The notes under the pieces are model-generated. The model was given only the letters and a program-made list of their open reading frames with translations. It was not told where the DNA came from and did no database searches. A program made the translations under genes and the position numbers. Shown one piece after another: positions 24,761 to 32,333 of a DNA stretch of 64,000 bases (the first letter of the stretch is position 1; each line of letters opens with the position of its first letter). The stretch is taken from positions 62,001 to 126,000 of the forward strand of contig CATOTG010000007.1 in the NCBI GenBank assembly GCA_951813015.1, in the 5' to 3' direction. Origin of the DNA: an uncultured Thermoanaerobaculia bacterium (GTDB taxonomy: Bacteria > Acidobacteriota > Thermoanaerobaculia > Multivoradales > Multivoraceae).

Positions 24761-26326
24761 TCAGGAGGCCGCGCGGACGGCTTCGAACCGCTTCTGGAGC
24801 TTCTTCATCCGTTTGCCCGAAATACCGCCAAGCGCGTCGATGGCGCCGCGGATGCGGGCGCGCACGAGATCCGGGCCGAGGATCTCCATCGACTGGAACA
24901 GGGGCAGCGAAGCGGTCTGGCCGGACATCGCGACGTAGAACGGCCGGGTCAGGTTGCGCAGGCTCATGCCGAGCACTTCGGACAGACGCCGGAAGTGGCC
25001 CTGGATGACGTCGGCGGTGAACTCCTGCTCACGTTCCAGCGTCCACAGGATGAACTGGAGCGCCTCGACGACCTGGGCCTCCTCGACACCCTTGACCGCC
25101 AGCTTCTCCCGCTCGACTTCCGGCGCGTCGACGAAGAGGAAGTTCGTCAGCCGTCCCCAGTCGCCCAGCGTCTCCAGGCGCGGCTGCGCGAGGGCGGCGA
25201 TCGCCGCCAGCCGTTCCCGCCCCATCGACCACTCCCGCACGAGGTCCGCCAGGCCGGCCGCGTCGTGATCCTCGCGCAGGTAGCGGGCGTTCAGCCAGCG
25301 CAGCTTGTCGAGGTCGAAGACGGGGCCGCCGAGCGAGATGTCCTCGAACCGGAAGCCGTCCACCAGCTGGTCGAAGCTGAACTTCTCCTCGCCTTCAGCC
25401 CGGCTGGAGACGATGAGTCCCAGGAAGTTGAGCAGCGCCTGGGGCAGGAAGCCGGCGTCCCGGAACCAGGTGATCGAGGTCGGGTTGCGCCGCTTGGAGA
25501 GCTTGGAGCGGTTCGCGTCGTTGTTGCGGAGCAGCGGCAGGTGGCAGAACGTCGGTGGTTCGTAGCCCAGCGCCTGGTAGAGCCGCAGGTGCTTCGGCAG
25601 CGAGTTGATCCACTCCTCGCCGCGGATCACGTGGCTGATCCCCATCGCGTGATCGTCGACGGTGCATGCGAGGTGGTAGGTCGGATAGCCGTCGGCCTTG
25701 AGGATGACCTGGTCGTCGATCAGTTCCCACTCCCGCCGGATCTCGCCGCGCAGCAGGTCCTGCATCACGCACTCGCCTTCGGTCGGCATCGCGACGCGCA
25801 CGACGTGCTCCTCGCCGGCGGCGGCTCTCCGCGCGGACTCTTCCGATGAGAGGCCTCGGCAACGGCGGTCGTATCCCGGGAAGCGCTGCCGGGCGCGGTT
25901 CTCCCGCCGCATTTCCTCCAGACGCTCCCGGGTGCAGAAGCAGCGGTAGGCGCTGCCGGCCGCGAGCAGGCGGTCGACCTCCGAACGGTGGAGGTCCAGC
26001 CGCTCGCTCTGGCGATACGGCCCCTCGTCCCAGTCCAGGCCCAGCCACTTCAGGGCATCGAGGATCGCCGCCTCCGACTCGCGGCTCGAGCGGGCGCGGT
26101 CCGTGTCCTCGATCCGCAGCACGAACACCCCGCCGCGGCTGCGGGCGAAGGCCAGGTTGACCAGCGCCTGGTAGGCGGTGCCGACGTGCGGGTCGCCCGT
26201 CGGCGACGGCGCGACGCGCACCCGCACCGGAGCGGCCCGACCTGGCCCCGCTCCGGCCACGCCAGGCAGCGAGCCCCTGGTTCCCGCCGCCCGCCGAGCG
26301 GCCACCCCGTGTCCCGCATCACTCAT
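24761..26326 (-). CDS. gltX: Glutamyl-tRNA synthetase
   Basis: A 521-residue class I synthetase. The family start VRVAPSPTGDPHVGTAYQAL contains the HIGH equivalent (HVGT). FVLRIEDTDRARSS, CFCTRERLEEMRR, HVIRGEEWINSLPKHL and the KMSKS equivalent KLSKRRNPTSI follow. The C-terminal anticodon region is complete. The first 38 residues before the conserved core are unusual, Gly/Ala/Arg-rich, and begin in the last copy of a 74-bp repeat. The start at 26326 overlaps the stop of a mini-ORF (ATGA). The gene sits at the end of a chain of overlapping genes beginning with galE. Confidence 0.95.
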   Translation of the reverse strand: MSDAGHGVAARRAAGTRGSLPGVAGAGPGRAAPVRVRVAPSPTGDPHVGTAYQALVNLAFARSRGGVFVLRIEDTDRARSSRESEAAILDALKWLGLDWDEGPYRQSERLDLHRSEVDRLLAAGSAYRCFCTRERLEEMRRENRARQRFPGYDRRCRGLSSEESARRAAAGEEHVVRVAMPTEGECVMQDLLRGEIRREWELIDDQVILKADGYPTYHLACTVDDHAMGISHVIRGEEWINSLPKHLRLYQALGYEPPTFCHLPLLRNNDANRSKLSKRRNPTSITWFRDAGFLPQALLNFLGLIVSSRAEGEEKFSFDQLVDGFRFEDISLGGPVFDLDKLRWLNARYLREDHDAAGLADLVREWSMGRERLAAIAALAQPRLETLGDWGRLTNFLFVDAPEVEREKLAVKGVEEAQVVEALQFILWTLEREQEFTADVIQGHFRRLSEVLGMSLRNLTRPFYVAMSGQTASLPLFQSMEILGPDLVRARIRGAIDALGGISGKRMKKLQKRFEAVRAAS

Positions 26327-26400
26327 CCGCGCACCCCTGGGCGGCAAGGCCGGCGCCAGCCCTCAGGTCTCGCGGCCGCCCCGTGTCCCGAATCACTCAT
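26323..26400 (-). CDS. Putative 25-residue ORF 2, coupled to gltX
   Basis: Starts MSDSGHGAAARPEGW and ends RPGVRG. Its ATG overlaps the stop of the preceding mini-ORF and its TGA overlaps the gltX ATG (ATGA both times). It shares its first codons with gltX (MSDAGHG). The peptide is basic and Gly/Pro/Arg-rich. Whether it is made is unknown; ribosomes terminating here could re-initiate on gltX. Confidence 0.4.
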   Translation of the reverse strand: MSDSGHGAAARPEGWRRPCRPGVRG

Positions 26401-26474
26401 CCGTGCACCCCTGGGCGGGAAGGCCGGCGCCAGCCCTCAGGTCTCGTGGCCGCTCCGTGTCCCGCATCGCTCAT
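26397..26474 (-). CDS. Putative 25-residue ORF 1, coupled to the TPR gene
   Basis: Starts MSDAGHGAATRPEGW and ends RPGVHG. Its ATG overlaps the TPR gene stop as ATGA, and its TGA overlaps the start of the second mini-ORF. It differs from the second by four amino acids. The ancestral layout was probably a TPR stop directly overlapping the gltX start, later expanded by tandem duplication. Confidence 0.4.
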   Translation of the reverse strand: MSDAGHGAATRPEGWRRPSRPGVHG

Positions 26475-27874
26475 CCGCGCACCCTCCCCCGGTGGTCCTC
26501 GAGCCGCCGCCGGAGCGGCCGCAGCTCGGCCTCGGCGGTTCCGGCCCGTTCCAATGCTTCGATCACCTGTTCGATCCTGCGGCCGGCCTCGTCATGGAGA
26601 CCGGCGCCTCCCAGGGCGTCGGCCAGCTCCAGTTGAAGCTGGACCATCAGATCACGCAGGCCGGGATCGGAGGCGCCGGCGGCGGCCGCCCGGTCCAGCC
26701 GCTCCAGCGCCCGGCCTACGTCGTTCGCCCTCATCGCGAGCATCGTGGTCACCAGCAGCATGTGGACATCGGCGGGATCGTCCGCCAGCACCCGCTCCGC
26801 CTCGGCCGACGCCTGCTCGAAGCGCCCCAGCTTGAACAGCGCGCCCGCCAGCACCGCCCGTCCGCCGGCCAGGTCGGGGTCGATCTCGAGGGCGCGCCGG
26901 GCCGACGACGCCGCCTCTCGGGGACGGTTCATCCGGTCGTAGACGCCGGCCGCAGCGAAGTGGGCCTGCGCGTTGCCGGGCGCCAGCTCGAGCAGCCGGA
27001 GGAGCTCGGCGAGCGAGGGCTGCAACTGGCCCGTCTCCCGGTAGGTCTTGCTGCGGCGAAGGAAGCTCTCCGAATCCACCGCCAGGACGTCGACCTCGGC
27101 GCGGCGCGGGTCGCGGTGGTGGATCATCGGCGGCAGGCTGCGCGCCGCCTGCGCCAGCCGCCGCGCGCCGTCGCGGTCGCCGGCCCGGTGACGCGCACGC
27201 GCCAGCGTGGCGACGATCGCCTGAGTCTCCGGGCTCAAGCCGTAAGCCCGTTCCAGGTGACCCACGGCCCCGTCGACCTCGCCGCGGGCGAGCGCCAGGC
27301 GGCCCAGCCCGAGGTGCGCCACCGCGTTGTCCGGTTCCAGGCGCGCCGCTTCCGCATAGTGCGTGTCGGCCTCGGCAGCCAGGCCGACCTTCTCCAGAGC
27401 GGCGGCGAGCCGGACCCGGGCCGGGGCGTAGCGGGGGTCGAGCTCGACTGCCCGCCGGTAGAGGCTCACCGCGGCAACCGGATCGTGCGCATCGGCGAGA
27501 ACGCCTCGCAGGTAGACCCAGCGGAACCCGGCAGGCGCAAGGCGCGAAGCTTCGACGTAGGCGGCCTCGGCCTCGGCGTCGAGTTGGTGGGCTTGAAGAA
27601 CCATGCCGAGACGCCCCCAGGCGTTTGCCGACCCGGGTTCGAGGCGGGCGGCGGCCAGCTCCTTCTCGATCGCCGAACGGACGCGGGGTTCAACGGCCGT
27701 GAGGTCGGGGCTCGGGAGCTCCGCGGCCTGCATGGCGGCGGCGAGGAAGACCGCAACGAGCAGCATGATCCAGTTGCCGTCGCGGCAGGCAGCGCGTACT
27801 GCCTGCATGACGGCGGCGAGAAAACCGTGGTCGGCAGCGGATCGCCGGCGCCGGATTCGCGGCATGGGCGTCAT
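26471..27874 (-). CDS. TPR-repeat protein with N-terminal membrane/signal segment
   Basis: A 467-residue protein. An N-terminal hydrophobic segment (WIMLLVAVFLAAAMQA) near residue 33 suggests a signal peptide or anchor, so the TPRs are probably periplasmic. Consecutive TPR units follow: ANAWGRLGMVLQAHQLDAEA, AYVEASRLAPAG, YRRAVELDPRYAPARVRLA, HYAEAARLEPDNAVAHLGLG and others to the end. It starts at ATG 27874, overlapping the stop of the ASPIC/FG-GAP gene (ATGA). TPR proteins next to CRTAC1-like FG-GAP proteins are a common pairing in Acidobacteriota and Planctomycetes, of unknown role. Confidence 0.85.
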   Translation of the reverse strand: MTPMPRIRRRRSAADHGFLAAVMQAVRAACRDGNWIMLLVAVFLAAAMQAAELPSPDLTAVEPRVRSAIEKELAAARLEPGSANAWGRLGMVLQAHQLDAEAEAAYVEASRLAPAGFRWVYLRGVLADAHDPVAAVSLYRRAVELDPRYAPARVRLAAALEKVGLAAEADTHYAEAARLEPDNAVAHLGLGRLALARGEVDGAVGHLERAYGLSPETQAIVATLARARHRAGDRDGARRLAQAARSLPPMIHHRDPRRAEVDVLAVDSESFLRRSKTYRETGQLQPSLAELLRLLELAPGNAQAHFAAAGVYDRMNRPREAASSARRALEIDPDLAGGRAVLAGALFKLGRFEQASAEAERVLADDPADVHMLLVTTMLAMRANDVGRALERLDRAAAAGASDPGLRDLMVQLQLELADALGGAGLHDEAGRRIEQVIEALERAGTAEAELRPLRRRLEDHRGRVRG

Positions 27875-29598
27875 CGGCCCGTTCCACGAACGAGGACGAC
27901 TTCGGCGCCGCGCTCGGCGCCGTCGAACTCCTCGACCGCACCGCCTGGCCAGGTGACCTCGAAGCGTTGGACACCCACGGCATCGCCGAGGCCGATGTGC
28001 AACGGCGCATCGCCGCCGGTCAGGTAGCCGCCGAGCGGCAGGACGAGGCGGCGAACCGGACGACCGCCGACCCGAGCCACGACCGAGGCGCCAAGCGCCG
28101 TCCGCTGCAGCTCGGGATCGACGACCCGCAGGCTCACCCAACCGCCCGAACCGCCCCCCGAACCGCCGCGCGATTCGTTGCGGTAGATCCGCGCCGGCCC
28201 CTCCAGGTTGCTAACCAAAAGGTCCAGGTCGCCGTCGCCTTCCAGGTCGAACGGGACGAGGCCGCGGCTGACGTCCAGCGCCGCGCCGAAGTCGCCCGAG
28301 GCGCCAGTCGCGTCGACGAAGGCGCCCTCGCCGTCTCCCAGCATCAGCAGATTCGGTTCCGCGTAGCCGCGCCAGAACCAGTCGTCGCGGTCCGAGAGCG
28401 CGGCCGGACGCCGCTTGACGGCCCCGTTGACCACCGCGAGGTCCAGGTCGCCGTCGTTGTCCGCGTCGAAAAAGGCCGTTCCGAAGCCCGTGTAGGGAGT
28501 GCTCGGCGCCGCCAGGCCCGCCTCAGCCGCCCGGTCGTCGAAGCCATCAAAGAGGCCCGGCGCGCCGCCCAGGTTCACGTACAGCGTGTTCGTCTCCTCG
28601 ATCAGGTGGCTCAGAAACAGGTCCAGGTCCAGGTCGCCGTCGATGTCGCCCAGTGCGATGCCCATGCCTGCCTCGCCGACCCCGAACCGATTGTAGGCCG
28701 CGCCGAGCAGCACCGCGTCGTCCTCGAAGGCGCCTTCGCCGCGATTCATCCACAGCTGGTTGGGATCGGCGTCGTTCGCGACGTAGACGTCGATCCCGCC
28801 GTCGTCGTCGAAGTCGGCGGCGGCGACGCCCAGGCCGGCGTCGGCGATCAGCGACACGCCGCCCTCGCGGCTCTGGTCCACGAAGCGCCGGCCGCCATCG
28901 TTCCGGTAGAAGACGTCCGCCTCGCCCTCGAACTGCTGCGGACCGCAGTAGTCGACCCGTCCGCCCTGCACCTGGCATTCGCGCGCCTCGTTCCACTGGA
29001 CGTAGCGAGCCACGTAGAGGTCGAGCCAGCCGTCGAGATTCGCGTCGAAGAACACCGCCGACGTCGACCAGGCAGGCGTTGCCAGCCCGAGTTCAGCGGT
29101 CGCGTCGTCGAAGCGGCCGCCGCCATCGTTGCGGTAGAGGATGTCGTCGCCGAAGTTCGTCACGTAGAGGTCGAGATCGCCGTCGTTGTCGATATCGCCA
29201 ACCGCGGCGCCCATGCCGTGGCCGGGGTTGTCGAGCCCGGAGCCTTCCGTCGCGTCGACGAAGCGTCCGCGCGGCCTCTGCAGGTAGAAGCGGTTGCGCC
29301 CCGCATCGCCGGCGACCGCGCTGCCCGCGTTCGGGAAGTAGAGGTCGAGCAGGCTGTCCCCGTCGGCATCGAACGCGGCTACGCCGCCGCCCATGATCGC
29401 CGGCATCGGGTACGAACCCGCCGAGCCCGTTGCGTGGACGAAGTCGAGACCGGTCTCGGCGGTCACGTCGACGAAGCGGACGCTTCCAGTCCGCGTCGCG
29501 TCAGCGGACGCCGGGGCGGCCGGTTCCGAGGCGTTCTCCGCCGGAGCGCAGCCCAGGAGCGCGGGTGCGGCCAACGCCGCGAGAAACCGCACGTCCAT
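27871..29598 (-). CDS. FG-GAP/VCBS repeat lipoprotein with ASPIC/UnbV domain (CRTAC1-like)
   Basis: A 575-residue exported protein. The lipobox is ALLGCAPAEN (Cys near 17). Repeats of an integrin-type beta-propeller with Ca-binding DxDxDG loops follow: FDADGDSLLDLYFPNAG, DIDNDGDLDLYVTNF, DANLDGWLDLYVARY, DDDGGIDVYVANDADPNQLW, DIDGDLDLDLFLSH, DADNDGDLDLAVVNG. The C-terminal ASPIC/UnbV domain has GVQRFEVTWPGGAVEEFDG. Probably anchored at the cell surface or in the periplasm for binding. The start ATG shares one base with the previous stop (TGATG). The TPR gene follows with ATGA. Confidence 0.92.
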   Translation of the reverse strand: MDVRFLAALAAPALLGCAPAENASEPAAPASADATRTGSVRFVDVTAETGLDFVHATGSAGSYPMPAIMGGGVAAFDADGDSLLDLYFPNAGSAVAGDAGRNRFYLQRPRGRFVDATEGSGLDNPGHGMGAAVGDIDNDGDLDLYVTNFGDDILYRNDGGGRFDDATAELGLATPAWSTSAVFFDANLDGWLDLYVARYVQWNEARECQVQGGRVDYCGPQQFEGEADVFYRNDGGRRFVDQSREGGVSLIADAGLGVAAADFDDDGGIDVYVANDADPNQLWMNRGEGAFEDDAVLLGAAYNRFGVGEAGMGIALGDIDGDLDLDLFLSHLIEETNTLYVNLGGAPGLFDGFDDRAAEAGLAAPSTPYTGFGTAFFDADNDGDLDLAVVNGAVKRRPAALSDRDDWFWRGYAEPNLLMLGDGEGAFVDATGASGDFGAALDVSRGLVPFDLEGDGDLDLLVSNLEGPARIYRNESRGGSGGGSGGWVSLRVVDPELQRTALGASVVARVGGRPVRRLVLPLGGYLTGGDAPLHIGLGDAVGVQRFEVTWPGGAVEEFDGAERGAEVVLVRGTGR

Positions 29599-30296
29599 CA
29601 GTTCACCTCGACCGTCGCCTCCGCCTCCAGCCGGCGGCGCCGACGGGCGTAGCGCTGGATCATCCCCAGCATGGTGGCTTCGTCGTGGATGCCGCACAGC
29701 GGGAAGGCATCGAACATCAGCGTCGGCGCTCCTTCCACGCCGGCAGCCACAGCGCTGCCGGTCGCCGCTGCCAGCCGACGGCCCGCGGCGAGGTCGTCGA
29801 CCGACGCGACGCCGCGCTTGCCGAAGTGGCCGCGGCGCTCGAACTCCCCGAAGAGTTGCTCGACAGCGCCCGCCAGTTGGTCGGGATCGTCGCGGTCGCC
29901 CTGCTCGTGGAACGTCGTGAACACGCCCCGCCGCCACTCCCGCTCGACCGCCGGATCGAGTCCTCGATCGATCGCCAGATCGAGCGTCAGCGCGACCTCG
30001 CCGGCCAGGCGCGAGTCCGGCCAGCGGGCGGGCGGATCGAGTTCGATGTCGAGCGCCGTCGCGACCTCGATCAGACTCCGCCGCCGCACGGGGTCAAGCA
30101 GCCGCCCGCGTTGGAAACGCCCGATCCCGGTCAGGTCGATCGCCTTCCAGCGCAGCTCGATTCGCTCCTCCGCAAGCTCCCGACCGATCCGTGCCAGCAC
30201 CCGGTGGGCGACGTAGCTCAGCGAGGAGGCGAAGTCGTAGTAGACGAACACCTCGAGTGCCGCTTCTCCCGAGCCGCGAGTCTCTTTCCCGCTCAA
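29598..30296 (-). CDS. DsbA/HCCA-isomerase-like thioredoxin-fold protein
   Basis: A 232-residue protein starting with a beta strand VFVYYDFASSLSYVAHRV, as in the DsbA-like 2-hydroxychromene-2-carboxylate isomerase/FrnE group. The end has GVEGAPTLMFDAFPLCGIHD, the cis-Pro loop of that fold. There is no CxxC: the equivalent position reads FASSLSY, so a disulphide oxidase role is unlikely and a glutathione-dependent isomerase-like role is more plausible. No ATG exists in the first part. TTG at 30296, overlapping the galE stop (TTGA), is preferred over GTG 30251, which would begin inside the first strand. Confidence 0.75.
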   Translation of the reverse strand: MSGKETRGSGEAALEVFVYYDFASSLSYVAHRVLARIGRELAEERIELRWKAIDLTGIGRFQRGRLLDPVRRRSLIEVATALDIELDPPARWPDSRLAGEVALTLDLAIDRGLDPAVEREWRRGVFTTFHEQGDRDDPDQLAGAVEQLFGEFERRGHFGKRGVASVDDLAAGRRLAAATGSAVAAGVEGAPTLMFDAFPLCGIHDEATMLGMIQRYARRRRRLEAEATVEVN

Positions 30297-31318
30297 GTCC
30301 CGTACCCCGCCGGATTCTCGCTCTGCCAACGCCAGGCGTCGGCGCAGATGTCGTCGAGATCGCGCTCGGCCTTCCAGCCGAGCTCCCGTTCCGCGAGGGC
30401 CGGATCCGCCCACGCCGCCACCGCGTCGCCCGCCCGCCGGGACTCCAGGACACACGGAACCTCCCGGCCGCTGGCCCGCCGCACGGCCTCGATCACCTCG
30501 AACACCGTGACGCCGCGGCCGGCGCCCAGGTTGTACTCCGCGCAGCCGTCGACCGCCGAAAGATGGTCGAGAGCCCGCAGATGGCCGGTCGCGACATCCA
30601 CGACGTGGAGATAGTCCCGGATCGCCGTGCCGTCCCGGGTCGGATAGTCCGTCCCGAACACGCGAAGCTCCGGCAACCGCCCTGCCGCAACCTGCATCGC
30701 GCTCGGCAGCAGGTTCTCCGGGACACCCCGCGGGTCCTCGCCGATGCGACCGCTTGGATGAGCCCCGGCCGGGTTGAAGTAACGCAGCGACAGGATGTGC
30801 CAGCCGGCCTCCGACGCGGCGAGATCGCGCAGCATCTGCTCCACGAACCGCTTGGTCTGACCGTACGGGTTCGACGCCAGGCGCGGCGCGTCCTCGGCCA
30901 GCGGGCAGGCCTCCGGCGCCGGATCGCCATAGACCGTCGCCGACGAGGAAAACACGAGCCGGCGCACGCCGTGCCGGCGCATCGCCCCCAGCAGGCTGAT
31001 CGTCCCGCCCACGTTCGTCCGGTAGTAGCCGAGTGGATCCGCGCAGGACTCCCCGACCGCCTTCTTCGCCGCGAAGTGGATCACCGCTGCGCACGGGCCG
31101 TCGCCGAACGCCCGGTCGAGCGCCGCCGCGTCCAGCACGTCCCCCTCGACGAAGCGCAGTCCCCGCCCGGCGAGCTCCTCCACCCGGCGCAGGGCCTCCC
31201 GCGAACTGTTCGACAGGTCGTCGATGACCGCCACGTCCCAGCCGGCGGCCAACAGCTCGACGCACGTGTGACTGCCGATGAACCCGGCGCCGCCGGTGAC
31301 CAGAACGCGCTCCGCCAT
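30293..31318 (-). CDS. galE: UDP-glucose 4-epimerase
   Basis: A 341-residue extended SDR enzyme interconverting UDP-glucose and UDP-galactose for sugar precursor supply. It has the NAD motif VLVTGGAGFIGSHTCVELL, the catalytic Ser/Thr region VFSSSATVYGDP and the YGQTKRFVEQ YxxxK pair. LRYFNPAGAHPSGRIGEDP and GTDYPTRDGTAIRDYLHVVD are typical GalE signatures. It appears to be the first gene of a long minus-strand chain with overlapping ends that runs to gltX. Confidence 0.95.
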   Translation of the reverse strand: MAERVLVTGGAGFIGSHTCVELLAAGWDVAVIDDLSNSSREALRRVEELAGRGLRFVEGDVLDAAALDRAFGDGPCAAVIHFAAKKAVGESCADPLGYYRTNVGGTISLLGAMRRHGVRRLVFSSSATVYGDPAPEACPLAEDAPRLASNPYGQTKRFVEQMLRDLAASEAGWHILSLRYFNPAGAHPSGRIGEDPRGVPENLLPSAMQVAAGRLPELRVFGTDYPTRDGTAIRDYLHVVDVATGHLRALDHLSAVDGCAEYNLGAGRGVTVFEVIEAVRRASGREVPCVLESRRAGDAVAAWADPALAERELGWKAERDLDDICADAWRWQSENPAGYGT

Positions 31319-31386
31319 GGCTCGGAGTCTATTGGCGGCCGGTCTACGCCGACCCGGGATCCGGGACGTCGTGCACCGCTTTGGCG

Positions 31387-32289
31387 CTAACGGTCTTTCG
31401 CCACCGGCACGGCGAGCGTCACGTCGAGGTCACCGCCGCTCAGATCGACATCCGAGGAGCCGACGACCAGTTCTGTCGAAAGGTTCCTTCCCGCGGGCCG
31501 AATCTCCAACCGGTACCGCGCCGCGAACAGACCGTCGATCACGAAGGAACCGTCGTCCCCGGTGCGGGTCGTGGCTTGCCGGCGCACCGTCCGCGTCACG
31601 TCGTTCTCCCCGGCGCTCCAGGCAGGCACCGCGGAGACCCGCATCCCGGCGGCGGCCAATCCCGTTTCGGCGTCGAGCAGCCAGCCACGGACCGAGGCGC
31701 TGTAGGCGTCGAAGTCGACTCGGGAGGTCGTCTCGGCCAGGCGCACCCGCCGCTGCCGGCCCACGGCGGCAAGCGCGACTTCGCCACCCTTGCGCAGGCC
31801 GTCGATGAGGAAGTGGCCTCGGTGATCCGTGTTCACGCTCCAGGCCAGGTTCTGCCGCTCGTCGGTCACGAACACTCGTTCGCCCGCCAGCGGCAAGCCG
31901 TCGAGCGTGACGGCGCCCTCCAGGAGAACGGTGTCCTCAGTGAACGAGAGTTCCACCTCGGTGATCCCGGGGGCCGCCATCCGCAAGGGCGCCCGGCGGG
32001 AACGACCGGTTGACTCAACCGAGGCGATCACCGTCGTTGTGCCGTCCGGCTGCCGGAACGGCATCTCGAACACCGGCGCCGTCGCCGTTCCGCCCGTGGC
32101 AGCGTGCATCCTGCGACCGGACATTCCTCCGGAGGGACGGATCGTCTCGACCATCAGAGAGACCTTGCCAGCCTCGGAAGGCGTCAGGCCACGCACCGTG
32201 ACCCGAAGCAGGCCGGCGCCGGGCCCGGTCAGTTCCACGTATGGCGCATCGCCCGCCGCGACCTCCACTTCGACCTGCGGGCCCGCCAT
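31387..32289 (-). CDS. C-terminal fragment of a frameshifted secreted protein
   Basis: 300 residues of beta-rich, carboxypeptidase-regulatory-like sequence (FTEDTVLLEGAVTLDGLP, TDHRGHFLIDGLRKGG, TRTGDDGSFVIDGLFAARY). The frame stays open upstream to 32370, where it reads [17 protein letters not shown]. That completes the strand broken at the end of the upstream ORF. It is therefore the rest of the same gene, separated by loss of one base near 32370. The ATG at 32289 is only the first internal methionine and is unlikely to be a true start. Confidence 0.7.
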   Translation of the reverse strand: MAGPQVEVEVAAGDAPYVELTGPGAGLLRVTVRGLTPSEAGKVSLMVETIRPSGGMSGRRMHAATGGTATAPVFEMPFRQPDGTTTVIASVESTGRSRRAPLRMAAPGITEVELSFTEDTVLLEGAVTLDGLPLAGERVFVTDERQNLAWSVNTDHRGHFLIDGLRKGGEVALAAVGRQRRVRLAETTSRVDFDAYSASVRGWLLDAETGLAAAGMRVSAVPAWSAGENDVTRTVRRQATTRTGDDGSFVIDGLFAARYRLEIRPAGRNLSTELVVGSSDVDLSGGDLDVTLAVPVAKDR

Positions 32290-32333
32290 GTTGTCGGACT
32301 CGGCGGCGACCGAGTAGGAACCCGGCTCGACGA

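Larger units (their letters stand above)
26305..26490 (-). repeat. 74-bp tandem repeat carrying gene start codons
   Basis: The motif CCGTGTCCCG begins at 26307, 26381 and 26455, giving a period of 74 bp. Two units are complete. A shorter third match covers the beginning of gltX. The complete units differ by six substitutions and no indel. Each contains ATGAG(T/C)GAT followed by about 22 codons ending in GGATGA. Confidence 0.9.

Noticed and set aside
16748..24770. Very long open frames on the plus strand opposite the ATPase, nuclease and helicase genes
   Set aside because: They lie antisense to clearly conserved genes and lack recognisable domains; they are an effect of high GC content.
29598..30296. 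Disulphide oxidoreductase
   Set aside because: The CxxC active site is replaced by a Ser-containing segment.
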